Origin: an uncultured Muribaculaceae bacterium
GTDB taxonomy: Bacteria > Bacteroidota > Bacteroidia > Bacteroidales > Muribaculaceae
Direction of reading: 5' to 3'
Length of the DNA: 64,000 nucleotides
NCBI GenBank assembly: GCA_905233915.1
Contig: CAJOFM010000001.1
Coordinates: 124,001-188,000, forward strand
The translations under genes were made by a program, and so were the position numbers. Within the stretch, counting starts at the first letter, position 1; each line of letters starts with the position of its first letter. Of the stretch, positions 35,351 to 44,185 are shown piece by piece. The notes below the pieces were generated by a model. That model saw only the letters and a program-made list of their open reading frames with translations, did no database searches and was not told the origin of the DNA.

Positions 35351-36460
35351 ATGGCAAACGAAAGTCTATCTAAGGCTAAGGAGGCCAAGAATGACGAGTT
35401 CTACACTCAGTACCAAGATATTGAGAAGGAAATCTCGGCCTATCTTGAGTATAACCCAGACGTGTTCCGTGGCAAGACGGTGCTATTGCCGTGCGATGAC
35501 CCCGAGTGGAGCAACTTTACCAAATACTTTGCCCAAAATTTTGAGAAATTCGGACTCAAGCGGTTAGTTTCCACCAGCTATGCCCCCGAGAGCAAACGGT
35601 ACAAATATGGCTATCAGCCCACCCTGTTTGAGACCGAGGCCCCGCATTTTGACGCCGACAAGAGCAAAACCCATGGCAAAATCTTCATCCTTGACCATGA
35701 CGTGACGGGCGACGGGAAAATCAACGTTGAGGACCTGCAGTGGCAATATCTTGAGGGCGATGGTGACTTCCGCAGCAAGGAAATCTGCAAACTGCGCGAT
35801 GAGGCTGATTTCATCATCACCAACCCGCCTTTTTCCCTTTTTAGGACATTCTTAATGTGGATTTTAGAAGCAAACAAGCAATTCGTTATCATCGGCAACA
35901 TGAATGCCGTGACCTACAAAGAAGTTTTCCCGCTGATTAAAGAGAATAGAATTTGGTATGGGTGTTCAATTAGCAGTGGAGATAGAGAATTTGCTGTACC
36001 TGATGAATATCCATTGACTGCTGCGGGTTGGAGAATTGATGAACATGGTAAAAAATATATCCGTGTTAAGGGTGTACGTTGGTTTACTAACCTTGACCAT
36101 GGCCGCAGACACCAGCAATTGGCATTGATGACAATGGCTGATAATTTGAAATTTAGCCGTCATAAAGATATCAGAGGACGTGAGAATTATGAGCATTGTA
36201 TTAATTATGATGCTATAGAAGTGCCATTCACTGATGCAATTCCAAGTGATTACGAGGGCGCAATGGGGGTGCCTATTTCATTTCTTGATAAATACTGTCC
36301 TGAACAGTTCGAAATTTTGGGAATTGGATTAGAATTGGCCAATATGGAAATCATTAAGAAGAAGTTGGGCAAACTTAATGGTGGGCCTCGTTTATATGTT
36401 GAAAGAGACGGGGAATTAGTTCGTTTATATGAAAGAATTCTTATCCGCAAAAAGCAATAA
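35351..36460 (+). CDS. EcoRI-type adenine-specific DNA methyltransferase
   Basis: An N6-adenine methyltransferase of the M.EcoRI family, 369 residues. The N-terminus SKAKEAKNDEFYTQYQDIEKE and VLLPCDDPEWSNFTKYF are the family signature. The catalytic motif IV is NPPF at 158-161. The C-terminal half holds the presumed target-recognition region. It is immediately followed (6 bases) by a DUF262-HNH nuclease instead of an EcoRI-type endonuclease. DNA composition changes inside the gene: rows around 35581 and 35701 are 57% GC, rows around 36001 and 36181 are 35% and 32%, with the change near codon 195-200, right after the catalytic part. No TAnnTTTG box precedes it, so it may depend on read-through from the 6S RNA promoter. 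Confidence 0.9.
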   Translation: MANESLSKAKEAKNDEFYTQYQDIEKEISAYLEYNPDVFRGKTVLLPCDDPEWSNFTKYFAQNFEKFGLKRLVSTSYAPESKRYKYGYQPTLFETEAPHFDADKSKTHGKIFILDHDVTGDGKINVEDLQWQYLEGDGDFRSKEICKLRDEADFIITNPPFSLFRTFLMWILEANKQFVIIGNMNAVTYKEVFPLIKENRIWYGCSISSGDREFAVPDEYPLTAAGWRIDEHGKKYIRVKGVRWFTNLDHGRRHQQLALMTMADNLKFSRHKDIRGRENYEHCINYDAIEVPFTDAIPSDYEGAMGVPISFLDKYCPEQFEILGIGLELANMEIIKKKLGKLNGGPRLYVERDGELVRLYERILIRKKQ

Positions 36461-36466
36461 GTTGAT

Positions 36467-37627
36467 ATGGAAACGATATTAAGAACTGATATAACCGTTC
36501 GTGACATCTGCGAGGGCTTTGTCTATAACGAGTTGGAGGGTAAGGGCCTGTTTGGCTTGAATGGCAAGCTGACCATTCAGCCCGAATACCAGCGCAACTA
36601 CATCTATGCCGACGGCAAGAAAGATGTGGCTGTCATCGACTCGGTGCTGAAGGGCTATCCGTTGGGTATCATCTACTTCATTGAGGTGAATGACCATTAC
36701 GAGGTGCTGGACGGGCAGCAGCGCATCACGAGCCTGGGGCGTTTTGTGACCCATAAACTCGCCATCAAGGACAAGAACGGAATGATGCAGTATATCGATG
36801 GCTTGAACCAGGAGGACCGCGACAGGGTATTGAACACGACCCTGCTCATCTACATCTGCAAGGGCTCCGAGAGCGAAATCAAGGAATGGTTCCAAACCAT
36901 CAACATTGTGGGCATCGCGTTGAACAATCAGGAGAAGCTGAACTCCATTTATTCGGGACCTTTTGTCACTGAATTGAAGAAAGAATTCAGCAACTCGCAG
37001 AACGCCAACATACAGAAGTGGAAATCCTATATCCGTGGCACGGCTAACCGTCAAGACTTCTTGGAGCGAGCCTTGCAGTGGGTAAGCCAAGGCAATGTTG
37101 AGGGCTACATGAGCCTTCATCGCCAGGACACCGACATCACCCCCGTCAAGACCTACTTCAACGCTGTCATCGACTGGGTGTCGGGAGTGTTCAAGGACGT
37201 GCTGCCCGAGATGCGCGGCCTGGAGTGGGCACGGCTCTACGAGGAGCACCACCACAAGCCCTACAACGTGACGGCAGTGTCAAAGCGGGTGCATGAACTC
37301 TATGCCGACCCGTTTGTCACCAACCACAAGGGCGTGTTTGAATACATCTTGGGCGGCGAGAAAGACAAGAGCCTGCTGAACATCCGCATCTTTGACAAGG
37401 CGACCATTAACCGCGTCTATGCCCAGCAGACCGAGGCGGCCAAGAAGAGTGGTGTGAGCAACTGTCCCGACTGCGCCTTGCAAGAGGGCAGCAACAGCAC
37501 TCGCATCTGGAAACTCAGCGAGATGGACGCCGATCACGTCACAGCTTGGAGCAAGGGCGGTGCGACCGACGAGAGCAACTGCCGCATGCTGTGCCGCCAC
37601 CACAACCGCTCCAAGGGCAACAAGTAA
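36467..37627 (+). CDS. DUF262-HNH endonuclease, partner of the EcoRI-type methyltransferase
   Basis: A 386-residue cytoplasmic protein. The N-terminal DUF262 (ParB/Srx-like) domain shows [10 protein letters not shown] at 38-47 and the DGQQR motif at 82-86, which in GmrSD-like and Brx/Ssp-type relatives binds or hydrolyses nucleotide. The C-terminus is an HNH nuclease with CPDC (333-336), DADHV (354-358, His357), [10 protein letters not shown] (Asn371, Cys372/376) and HHNRSKGNK, so both the zinc ribbon and catalytic residues look intact. Six bases separate it from the methyltransferase, implying a restriction-modification-like operon. Whether it cuts unmodified or modified DNA cannot be read from the sequence. 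Its GC content resembles the host and the 5' half of the methyltransferase. Confidence 0.88.
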   Translation: METILRTDITVRDICEGFVYNELEGKGLFGLNGKLTIQPEYQRNYIYADGKKDVAVIDSVLKGYPLGIIYFIEVNDHYEVLDGQQRITSLGRFVTHKLAIKDKNGMMQYIDGLNQEDRDRVLNTTLLIYICKGSESEIKEWFQTINIVGIALNNQEKLNSIYSGPFVTELKKEFSNSQNANIQKWKSYIRGTANRQDFLERALQWVSQGNVEGYMSLHRQDTDITPVKTYFNAVIDWVSGVFKDVLPEMRGLEWARLYEEHHHKPYNVTAVSKRVHELYADPFVTNHKGVFEYILGGEKDKSLLNIRIFDKATINRVYAQQTEAAKKSGVSNCPDCALQEGSNSTRIWKLSEMDADHVTAWSKGGATDESNCRMLCRHHNRSKGNK

Positions 37628-37973
37628 ACTGGCACATCATCTCGTGTACATTGTGTAGCATCAACGCCCCGCCCTATTGGGCACCCCCTCTAAGCTTAGA
37701 GAGGGAATTTAGGTGATATCGGTTTCCCGTGAGGGACAAGAAAAAAGCCGCCAGGCTGTTAAGGTCAATCTTAGCGGCTTGGCGGCTTAGCGTGGCTGTC
37801 GCCCCGATGGGGCTATTGCGGATGTGTTGCACGTTGCAGGGGTTTCACTCGGCTTCGCCTGGTTCCACCCCTGCCTATGCTCTAGCCGCTCCTAACGGAG
37901 CTTAGAGTGCCTTGCTTATGTTCTGGCCGATCCTGGCGGAGCTTTGTTGACACTAATAATTCTAACGTGACTG
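37628..37973. repeat. Gene-free stretch with a modular intergenic element (copy A)
   Basis: No gene is seen. The 14-base palindrome CTCTAAGCTTAGAG is at 37688-37701. The modular element spans about 37741-37945: a long hairpin with arms AAGCCGCCAGGCTGTTAAG (37745-37763) and its imperfect complement (37770-37788), a GCCCC-GAT-GGGGC hairpin (37801-37813), a GCAGGGGT...ACCCCTGC hairpin (37836-37875), and a CTCCTAACGGAG hairpin (37890-37901). Copies B and C are at 47858 and 63434. Confidence 0.7.
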
Positions 37974-38978
37974 TTACGGCAGCTTGTTGTAGATGTCATC
38001 GTTGACAGGCTCCAGCCACTCGTTGGAGGCGCCTTCCTGCACGTCCTTGTGATAGGTGAGGTGCTGGAACCAGCTGTCCTTGGCTGCTCCATGCCAATGC
38101 TTCACCTCGGCGGGGATGGCAATAATGGTGCCGGGGGTCATCGCCACGGGCTCCTTGCCCCACTCTTGATACCAGCCGCGACCAGCGACGCAGACCAGCA
38201 CTTGCACCTGCTTGTGGTGGATGTGCCAGTTGTTGCGGCAGCGGGGTTCGAAGGTGACGTTAGCGATACCGCCCTCCATAGGAGCCAGGTAGCTGTTGCC
38301 GATGAAATACTGGGCATAGGCCGTATTGGGTTCACCCTTGGGCCAATTGCTACGCAGGGTATAACCCTCCTTGTCGAGCCATGCGCACAGCTCGTCAACC
38401 AGCTGCTGGCTGTTGCCCATGTTCACCGCGCCCTGCTTGTGTGCGGCGAGTTGCGGTGCCACACCCACGAGACCGCTAAGGGCAGCCACAGTCACTATCT
38501 CGCGATCGGCGGCAGTGAGCTGGTCACCAGCGAAGATGTCACCAAAGAGGTGGGCCTTCAGGTAGTAGTCGTCCTGCGGGCAGAAGGTGTAGTCAAAGGG
38601 GCGGCCTGAGAGTTGCTTCTGGTTCTTTGTGCCCAGTTCATAAGCCTTGCGGGCGTCGTCCCACTCGACAGGGCGCTTCCAGGGCTTGCCCTCCTGCCAC
38701 TCGGGTTTCCTGTTTTCCAGCACCTTGCTCAACACGCCCAGGGCATTCAGCGAGCGTGGAAATCCCGTGTAAGCATATAGTTGTGAGAAAGCCTCTTTCA
38801 GCTCGTTGACGGTCACGCCGTTGTCGAGTGCCTGTCGCACTGCCGGTTCCAACCGTTCCAAATCACCTTGTGCCATCAGGCAGGCACTTGCCGCCAATCC
38901 TTTCTGACGCTCGGTCAGCGTCTGTGCGTTTACTGTTGCCATTGTCAATAATGCTAATATTAAAGCTACGATTCGCAT
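37974..38978 (-). CDS. Carboxymuconolactone decarboxylase-like/cupin fusion, secreted
   Basis: 334 residues with a signal peptide (MRIVALILALLTMATVNAQ), so periplasmic. Two CMD/AhpD-like segments follow (about 25-95, with VNELKEAFSQLYAYTGFPRSLNA; about 125-210, with DREIVTVAALSGLVGVAPQLAAHKQGA), then a C-terminal cupin (about 230-320, with RNNWHIHHKQVQVLVCVAGRG and HWHG). The CMD parts lack the CxxC seen in AhpD, so peroxidase activity is not supported. Such fusions occur beside oxidoreductases in Bacteroidetes. It is the last gene of the seven-gene minus-strand operon that starts at 44040, 16 bases after the DUF362 gene. Confidence 0.82.
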   Translation of the reverse strand: MRIVALILALLTMATVNAQTLTERQKGLAASACLMAQGDLERLEPAVRQALDNGVTVNELKEAFSQLYAYTGFPRSLNALGVLSKVLENRKPEWQEGKPWKRPVEWDDARKAYELGTKNQKQLSGRPFDYTFCPQDDYYLKAHLFGDIFAGDQLTAADREIVTVAALSGLVGVAPQLAAHKQGAVNMGNSQQLVDELCAWLDKEGYTLRSNWPKGEPNTAYAQYFIGNSYLAPMEGGIANVTFEPRCRNNWHIHHKQVQVLVCVAGRGWYQEWGKEPVAMTPGTIIAIPAEVKHWHGAAKDSWFQHLTYHKDVQEGASNEWLEPVNDDIYNKLP

Positions 38979-38994
38979 AATCCTATATCAATTA

Positions 38995-39948
38995 TCAGTT
39001 ATCAAGATTTACCAGAGTATAGGCCTTAGAACCGAGGCCAATCTGCTCCGCATAATCGGTGATGTAGGTGCCATGCTGGCGGTTGATGCGCTCGATGAGG
39101 GGCTTGTTGTCGTCACCGGGCTTGCCCTTGTAGTTGAACACCATGTCAAGGCATGCCTGGTCAACAGCCACGGGGTCGAGCGACGCCATGATTCCCATGT
39201 CCTGGAGTTCCGGCTTGGCGGGATGTCCGTCGCAGTCGCAATCGACCGACATGTTGTTCATCACGTTGATGTAGATGACATGGCCATTGAAATAGTTGTG
39301 CACCGCTTGGGCAGCGGCTGCCATCGACTCGAGGAAGCCGTCCTGGTCGTCGATGTGGCTCCACATCTCGGCTGCGTCTTCGGTGATGCCTGCCGAATGG
39401 ATGTTGGCCTTTCCCGCTGTTGAAGCGACACCGATGCTGGCGTTCTTGAGCACACCGCCAAAGCCGCCCATGGCATGTCCCTTGAAGTGGGCGAGGTTAA
39501 TCATGAAGTCATAGTTGGGCAGATGGTTGCCAACGATGTTATAACGCAGGTGCTTGTGGTCCTGCACTGGGATGCGAATCTGTCCATACTCGTCCATCAA
39601 GTCAACGGCAAAGATGCTGTCAAAGCCATGTTCGTGGATGGTTTCCCAATGCTTCTTGGGATCCATGCGTGACCCGGGATAGGCCGTGCAGCACTCCACA
39701 ATAGTACCGTTCACCTCTTCCACAAGGTTGCGTATCAAGGTCGGTTTCAAGTAGTGTGTGTTGCCACTTTCTCCCGTTGAGATTTTCACCGCTACCCTGC
39801 CTGTCGCTTCCACACCCAGGGCCTTGTAGATCTTGACCAATGACTCGGGCGTTATATCCCTGGTGAAATACACCGTGGGCTGTGCCAGCAGTGCTGCCGA
39901 AGTCAGCACGAGCACTGCCGATAAAAATAACCTCAAAGATTTCATCAT
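38995..39948 (-). CDS. DUF362-domain protein, secreted
   Basis: 317 residues from the ATG at 39948, giving a proper signal peptide (MMKSLRLFLSAVLVLTSAALLAQ); an in-frame ATG at 39987 would run into the aldo/keto reductase gene. The DUF362 pattern is clear: VAVKISTGESGNTHYLKP, PNYDFMINLAHFKGHAMGGFGGVLKNASIGVAS and DPVAVDQACLDMV. DUF362 domains often accompany ferredoxin domains and are thought to act in redox or metal chemistry, but the function is not established and no ferredoxin domain is present here. It lies between the aldo/keto reductase and the CMD-cupin in the operon. Confidence 0.85.
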   Translation of the reverse strand: MMKSLRLFLSAVLVLTSAALLAQPTVYFTRDITPESLVKIYKALGVEATGRVAVKISTGESGNTHYLKPTLIRNLVEEVNGTIVECCTAYPGSRMDPKKHWETIHEHGFDSIFAVDLMDEYGQIRIPVQDHKHLRYNIVGNHLPNYDFMINLAHFKGHAMGGFGGVLKNASIGVASTAGKANIHSAGITEDAAEMWSHIDDQDGFLESMAAAAQAVHNYFNGHVIYINVMNNMSVDCDCDGHPAKPELQDMGIMASLDPVAVDQACLDMVFNYKGKPGDDNKPLIERINRQHGTYITDYAEQIGLGSKAYTLVNLDN

Positions 39949-39970
39949 GTTGATAGTTTTAATTGTTGTC

Positions 39971-40816
39971 TTATCCGTAATTCTCAATCAGATATTTCAC
40001 GAACTGCGGGTCGCCAAAGGTGACGGTGCCCGTGTCGTGCTGGTTCATCTGGGCAATCTGCGCCATTTCCCCGTCGGTAAGCGAGAAGTCAAAGATGGCG
40101 AGATTCTGTGCCATGCGCTCCTTGTGACTCGACTTGGGGATGGCGACGATGCCACGCTGCGTGAGCCAGCGCAGGGCAACCTGGGCAGCGCTCTTACCGT
40201 ACTTGGCACCGATGGCAGCCAATTCATCGCTCTTCACAATGCCGTCAACGCCTTGTCCGCCCAGCGGGCCCCAGGCCATCATGCGTGTGCCGAACTCGGC
40301 AAGTAACGGCTCGATGCCCTGCTGCTGAATGAGCGTGTTGCACTGGAGCTGGTTTACCATGGGCTTCACGTCAACATAGTGGGCGAAGTCGAAGAAACGG
40401 CCTGCCTGGAAGTTGCTCACGCCGATGGCGCGCACCTTGCCGTCGCGATAGGCCTGTTCCATGGCCCTCCACGAGCCGAACACGTCGCCGTAGGCCTGAT
40501 GGATGAGCAGCAGGTCGATGTACTCGGTCTGCAACTTGCGCAGGCTCTCGTCGATGCTCCTGGCCGCCTTTTCCTCGCCGGCGTTGCTTATCCACACCTT
40601 AGTCACGAGGAACAGATCCTCGCGCTTGATACCGCTCTTGCGCCAGGCGTTGCCCACGCCTTCCTCGTTGGCATAGGCCTGTGCCGTGTCTATCATGCGA
40701 TAGCCAACACTCAAGGCGTCGGTCACGCAGCGTTCACACTCGTCGGGGCTTACCAGAAACACGCCGTAGCCCATGGTGGGCATTTCCACACCGTTGGATA
40801 ACCTGATGTATTCCAT
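39971..40816 (-). CDS. Aldo/keto reductase (DkgA-like)
   Basis: Reduces aldehydes and ketones with NADPH in the cytoplasm. The 281 residues have the AKR tetrad: Asp and Tyr in GYRMIDTAQAYANEEGVG, Lys in LFLVTKVW, and His in YIDLLLIHQAYG. The C-terminal SSHKERMAQNLAIFDF segment is the NADPH-phosphate loop. Position next to a YqhD-like alcohol dehydrogenase and an AraC regulator mirrors the E. coli yqhC-yqhD-dkgA aldehyde-response locus. Spacing is 18 bases to the dehydrogenase upstream and 22 to DUF362 downstream. Confidence 0.93.
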   Translation of the reverse strand: MEYIRLSNGVEMPTMGYGVFLVSPDECERCVTDALSVGYRMIDTAQAYANEEGVGNAWRKSGIKREDLFLVTKVWISNAGEEKAARSIDESLRKLQTEYIDLLLIHQAYGDVFGSWRAMEQAYRDGKVRAIGVSNFQAGRFFDFAHYVDVKPMVNQLQCNTLIQQQGIEPLLAEFGTRMMAWGPLGGQGVDGIVKSDELAAIGAKYGKSAAQVALRWLTQRGIVAIPKSSHKERMAQNLAIFDFSLTDGEMAQIAQMNQHDTGTVTFGDPQFVKYLIENYG

Positions 40817-40834
40817 TGTTCTGTGTTATATGTG

Positions 40835-41998
40835 TTATAATGATGCGACAAGAATTTCCTTGATGTCCTGCTCGGTCAAGGGGGCGTAGGCATGCTCGAG
40901 TCCCTCATTCACGGCAATGTGGTGTGCCATCTCGTCGATGCGGCTGTCGTCAATGCCCACCTCGCGCAGGTGCATGGGAATGTTGATGCTCTCAAAGAAA
41001 GCATAGGTGGCGTCAATGGCCTTCTCAGCGATTTCCTGTTTGGGCAGCGAGGCATCGATGCCGAACACGTTAATACCGTATTTCACAAAGCGGTCGATGG
41101 TGCGGTCGTTGAGGATGTGGCGCATCCAACGCGGAGTGATGATAGCCAGGCCCTCGCCGTGGGTGATGTCGTAATAGGCGCTCAGGGCATGCTCGATGCC
41201 GTGGCAGGGCCAGCCGCTGCGACTGTTGCCCAGAGAGTAGATGCCGTTGCAACCCAGGGTGCAGGCAAACATCATCTCGGCGCGCGCACGATAGTCCTCG
41301 GGATTCTCCAAGCAGGCCTTGGCGTTCACCATCAGGCTCTTCAATCCAGCCTCGCAGAAACCGTCGTTCAGCAGGGTGTGGTCCTCACAGAAGTATTGCT
41401 CCATGATGTGGTTCATGGCATCGGCACAGCCAGCTGCAGTCTGTTTCTTGGACACGGTGAACGTGTAACGGGGGTCGAGGAATGAGCACACGGGGAACAG
41501 CAGCGGATCCATATAACCGATCTTGTCGTTGGTCTCGGTGCGTGAAATCACACCACCGCAATCATATTCACTGCCTGTGGCGGCCAGTGTCAGGATGTCC
41601 ACGATGGGCAATGCGGCCTGAGCCTTCACTTTATAGGAAATCAGATCCCAGGGGTCGCCGTCGTACTTGGCACCGGCAGCAATGGCCTTGGAGCAGTCGA
41701 GCACGCTGCCGCCGCCCACAGCCAGGATTATCTCGATGTCGTTCTCCTTGCACAGGCGCACGCCGTCGAGCACGCTGGGGTTATACTTCGGGTTGGGCTG
41801 GATGCCTGAGAGCTCCACAATTTCGAAGTCCTTCAACAGTTCCTTCACGCGGTCATAGAGACCGATTTTCTTGATGCTGCCGCCACCATAAGTCATTAAC
41901 ACGCGCTTGCCGATTGCAGCCATCACTGCGGGCAACTTCTCAATAACGTTCTCGCCAAACACCAGACGAGTCGGGGTCATATAATCAAAATTCTGCAT
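40835..41998 (-). CDS. Iron-containing alcohol dehydrogenase, YqhD/butanol-dehydrogenase type
   Basis: A cytoplasmic NAD(P)H-dependent reductase of short aldehydes. The 387-residue length and the N-terminus FDYMTPTRLVFGENVIEKLP fit group III dehydrogenases. YGGGSIKK (about 37-44) and AVGGGSVLDCSKAIA form the coenzyme site, and metal ligands fall in DAMNHIMEQYF, HGIEHALSAYYDITHGEGLAI. YqhD enzymes detoxify reactive aldehydes such as methylglyoxal and furfural. It is the fourth gene of the operon, between flavodoxin (23 bases) and aldo/keto reductase (18 bases). Confidence 0.93.
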   Translation of the reverse strand: MQNFDYMTPTRLVFGENVIEKLPAVMAAIGKRVLMTYGGGSIKKIGLYDRVKELLKDFEIVELSGIQPNPKYNPSVLDGVRLCKENDIEIILAVGGGSVLDCSKAIAAGAKYDGDPWDLISYKVKAQAALPIVDILTLAATGSEYDCGGVISRTETNDKIGYMDPLLFPVCSFLDPRYTFTVSKKQTAAGCADAMNHIMEQYFCEDHTLLNDGFCEAGLKSLMVNAKACLENPEDYRARAEMMFACTLGCNGIYSLGNSRSGWPCHGIEHALSAYYDITHGEGLAIITPRWMRHILNDRTIDRFVKYGINVFGIDASLPKQEIAEKAIDATYAFFESINIPMHLREVGIDDSRIDEMAHHIAVNEGLEHAYAPLTEQDIKEILVASL

Positions 41999-42021
41999 AA
42001 CTTCTATTGTTTATTTATTGA

Positions 42022-42627
42022 TTAATATCCTAAGCCTTTAAGCCACTTTTCCACCTTAGCCTTGCCGGTGCGCACCTCGTGGCCGTAGATGCTATAGCCC
42101 TTGGTCACGTTGGCACCAGGGAAGGCGGCCTTCACGTCCTCGACGCAGTTGGCCAGGCCGCTGCCCTCGTGGGTGGTGAAGGGGATGACGGTCTTGCCCT
42201 GCAGGTCGTCGCCATGCTTCTTGAAGAATGTGAACATCACCTGGGGATAGGTGCCCCACCACACGGGACCACCGATGAACACGGTGTCGTATCCGCTCAT
42301 GTCCACGTCGCCCTCATACTCGGGCAGCTCGCCGTTGTTGGCCTCTTCCTGAGCCAGCTTGATGAGCGGGTTGTAGGTCATGCCGTCATACTTGTGGGTC
42401 ACGATCTCAAACTGGTCGGCACCCGCCAACTCGCTGATGTAGTCGGCCACAATCTTGGTGTTGCCTACTTCAATGTTTCCTACCCCGTAGTTGTCTCCCG
42501 CATGCGAGAAGAACACTACCAATGCTTTGCCTTTAGTTTCCATAACTTTCTCTTGTTTTGTCTGGCCGCTGCATGCCGTCGAGACGAGCAATGCCAGCGC
42601 GACCATAATGATGTTCTTGATATTCAT
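42022..42627 (-). CDS. Flavodoxin-domain lipoprotein
   Basis: 201 residues with a lipoprotein signal (MNIKNIIMVALALLVSTAC, lipobox Cys19), followed by a flavodoxin fold: ALVVFFSHAGDNYGVGNIEVGNT is the FMN phosphate loop, and GGPVWWGTYP with FTTHEGSG contact the isoalloxazine ring. Export of an FMN-binding domain as a lipoprotein is unusual for flavodoxins in general but recurrent in Bacteroidetes. It probably acts in periplasmic electron transfer or quinone reduction. It is third in the operon, 19 bases after the SDR gene. A second exported flavodoxin, carrying a dockerin, is encoded at 54029. Confidence 0.87.
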   Translation of the reverse strand: MNIKNIIMVALALLVSTACSGQTKQEKVMETKGKALVVFFSHAGDNYGVGNIEVGNTKIVADYISELAGADQFEIVTHKYDGMTYNPLIKLAQEEANNGELPEYEGDVDMSGYDTVFIGGPVWWGTYPQVMFTFFKKHGDDLQGKTVIPFTTHEGSGLANCVEDVKAAFPGANVTKGYSIYGHEVRTGKAKVEKWLKGLGY

Positions 42628-42646
42628 AATTGCTTTATTGTTGTTT

Positions 42647-43492
42647 TTATCCTAATTGATACTCCCCGGTGCGGATTGCGGCGATGACGCCGCCGTCGAT
42701 AAGCAAGTCGGTGCCGGTGATGAACTTGGCATGCTCGCCAAGCAGGAACGCAGCGACCTCGGCAATCTCGTCGCTGGTGCCTGTGCGCTGGGCTGCCGAA
42801 GCATCAATCATGCGCTGGTAGCCGTCACCGTTGGCGTTGAACTCGTCATAGGCCAGCGGAGTGACGACGACACCCGGCGAGATGGTGTTGATGCGGGCGC
42901 GGCGCTTGCGCCAGCTGGTGGCAGCAGCACGCTGGGCCTGCAGGTGGTTCATGCGCTTGGCAATCATGTAGGCAAGGCCAGAATTCTGCATGGCCACCTC
43001 CTTGATGAAGGGCACATCCTTGAGCCCCTGGGTCGGCGTGTTGACGAGTTGTAGCTCGATGTCGTTGGGAATGGGATACATGTATGCGGCCTGGCTCGAG
43101 ATGATGAGTCCCGCGCCACCCTGGGCCATCACCTGCCCGAAAGCATCCACGGCATAGCCCGTGCCCACCATGTCGAGATCGACGATGTGCTCTGGGTTGG
43201 CCTGATTGGGGGATGCTCCCGCCGTGTCGATGAAGTACATCACGGGTCCCAGCTCGGCGGCTTTGCGTGCGAATGCCTCCACGCTGTCCTTCAGCAAGGC
43301 ATTCACCACCATCGTTTCCACGTCATAACCACTGTGCCTGAAGTCCTCACCGACGCGCTCCAGGGCTTTCTCGCTGATGTCACCCAGCAGAATCTTCTTG
43401 CCCGCACCAATGCGGCGCACGATAGCGGTACCCATACTGCCGGCACCCAAGAGTGCCACCACAGCCTTCTGTTCGTTTCTGTCAAAAATCAT
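42647..43492 (-). CDS. Short-chain dehydrogenase/reductase
   Basis: A 281-residue NAD(P)-dependent oxidoreductase. The N-terminal Rossmann motif is VALLGAGSMGTAIVRR (variant GxGxxG), the active site has SSQAAYMYP and YMIAK (YxxxK), and the C-terminus RINTISPGVVVTPL plus FITGTDLLIDGGVIAAI is typical of classical SDRs. The substrate is unknown. It lies between the acetyltransferase (17 bases) and flavodoxin (19 bases) genes of the redox operon. Confidence 0.92.
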   Translation of the reverse strand: MIFDRNEQKAVVALLGAGSMGTAIVRRIGAGKKILLGDISEKALERVGEDFRHSGYDVETMVVNALLKDSVEAFARKAAELGPVMYFIDTAGASPNQANPEHIVDLDMVGTGYAVDAFGQVMAQGGAGLIISSQAAYMYPIPNDIELQLVNTPTQGLKDVPFIKEVAMQNSGLAYMIAKRMNHLQAQRAAATSWRKRRARINTISPGVVVTPLAYDEFNANGDGYQRMIDASAAQRTGTSDEIAEVAAFLLGEHAKFITGTDLLIDGGVIAAIRTGEYQLG

Positions 43493-43509
43493 AGTCTGTC
43501 CTCCTATTT

Positions 43510-44040
43510 TTATTGCTCTATATTCTTGATAAACTTTGCCGGATTACCGCCCACGATGGTATTTGGCGCTACATCCTTGGTCACCACGGCACCTGCTGCG
43601 ACGACGGCATTCTCGCCCACGGTCACGCCGGGCAGGATGGTGGCGCCCGCACCAATCCAAGCGTTCTTGCCGATGTGGACGGGCTTGCAGATAAGCAACT
43701 GGCGGTCGTGCAAGTCATGATTGTTGCTGATGAGCTGCACATTGGCGGCTATCATGGCATGATCGTCAATGGTGATACCCCCTCGTGACATCATCAAGCA
43801 GTCGGGCATAATCATCACATTCTTGCCAATTTTCACCCTGTCGAAGCACACGCCCTTGAGCGGTGGCATCACCATGGATCCGTCACCCAGGTTATCGCCA
43901 AATAGTTCCTTTACCAGATTGTTATATTCCTCGGTATAGGGCATAGTTTGGTTGATGGTGAAAATGAGTTTCACATCTCGCATGCCGCGCTCCATTTCCT
44001 CAGGAGTTGTTTTGCGGGGGTCAACAATGATTGCGTCCAT
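43510..44040 (-). CDS. Left-handed beta-helix sugar O-acetyltransferase (LacA/NodL-like)
   Basis: A 176-residue CoA-dependent acetyltransferase. Hexapeptide repeats run from about residue 65 to 165 (VKIGKNVMIMPDCLM; ITIDDHAMIAANVQLISNNHDLHDRQ; HIGKNAWIGAGATILPGVTVGENAVVAAGAVVTKDV), and the catalytic His is in NNHDLHD. The acceptor is unknown; maltose, galactoside and xenobiotic acetylation occur in the family. It is the first gene of the seven-gene operon, divergent from the AraC-type regulator at 44186, with the start 145 bases away from it. Confidence 0.9.
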   Translation of the reverse strand: MDAIIVDPRKTTPEEMERGMRDVKLIFTINQTMPYTEEYNNLVKELFGDNLGDGSMVMPPLKGVCFDRVKIGKNVMIMPDCLMMSRGGITIDDHAMIAANVQLISNNHDLHDRQLLICKPVHIGKNAWIGAGATILPGVTVGENAVVAAGAVVTKDVAPNTIVGGNPAKFIKNIEQ

Positions 44041-44076
44041 TTTTTCTTTATTTTCTTGATGTTGTTAATTACACCG

Positions 44077-44084
44077 CAAAATTA
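44077..44084 (-). promoter_or_regulatory. Promoter -7 box (TAATTTTG, minus strand) of the seven-gene operon
   Basis: TAATTTTG on the minus strand lies 36 bases before the acetyltransferase start. No -33 TTTG is visible at standard spacing, which suits an activator-dependent promoter; the adjacent AraC protein is the candidate. Confidence 0.5.
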
Positions 44085-44148
44085 CATCGGTTTTTCATGG
44101 CAGCACTTTCATAAAAAGCGCTACAATTTTCACTTTTTGCACAATTCG

Positions 44149-44180
44149 TTTGCTTTACTGTTATTTTGGACATAACTTTG
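44149..44180 (+). promoter_or_regulatory. Consensus promoter abutting the araC-type start codon
   Basis: TTTG at 44149-44152, 20 bases, TAACTTTG at 44173-44180. The ATG at 44186 follows after five bases, so the mRNA should be leaderless or nearly so. Confidence 0.75.
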
Positions 44181-44185
44181 CGGTC

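Noticed and set aside
35351..37627. Prophage or integrative element around the restriction-like pair
   Set aside because: No integrase, transposase, attachment-site repeats or phage genes were recognised on either side.
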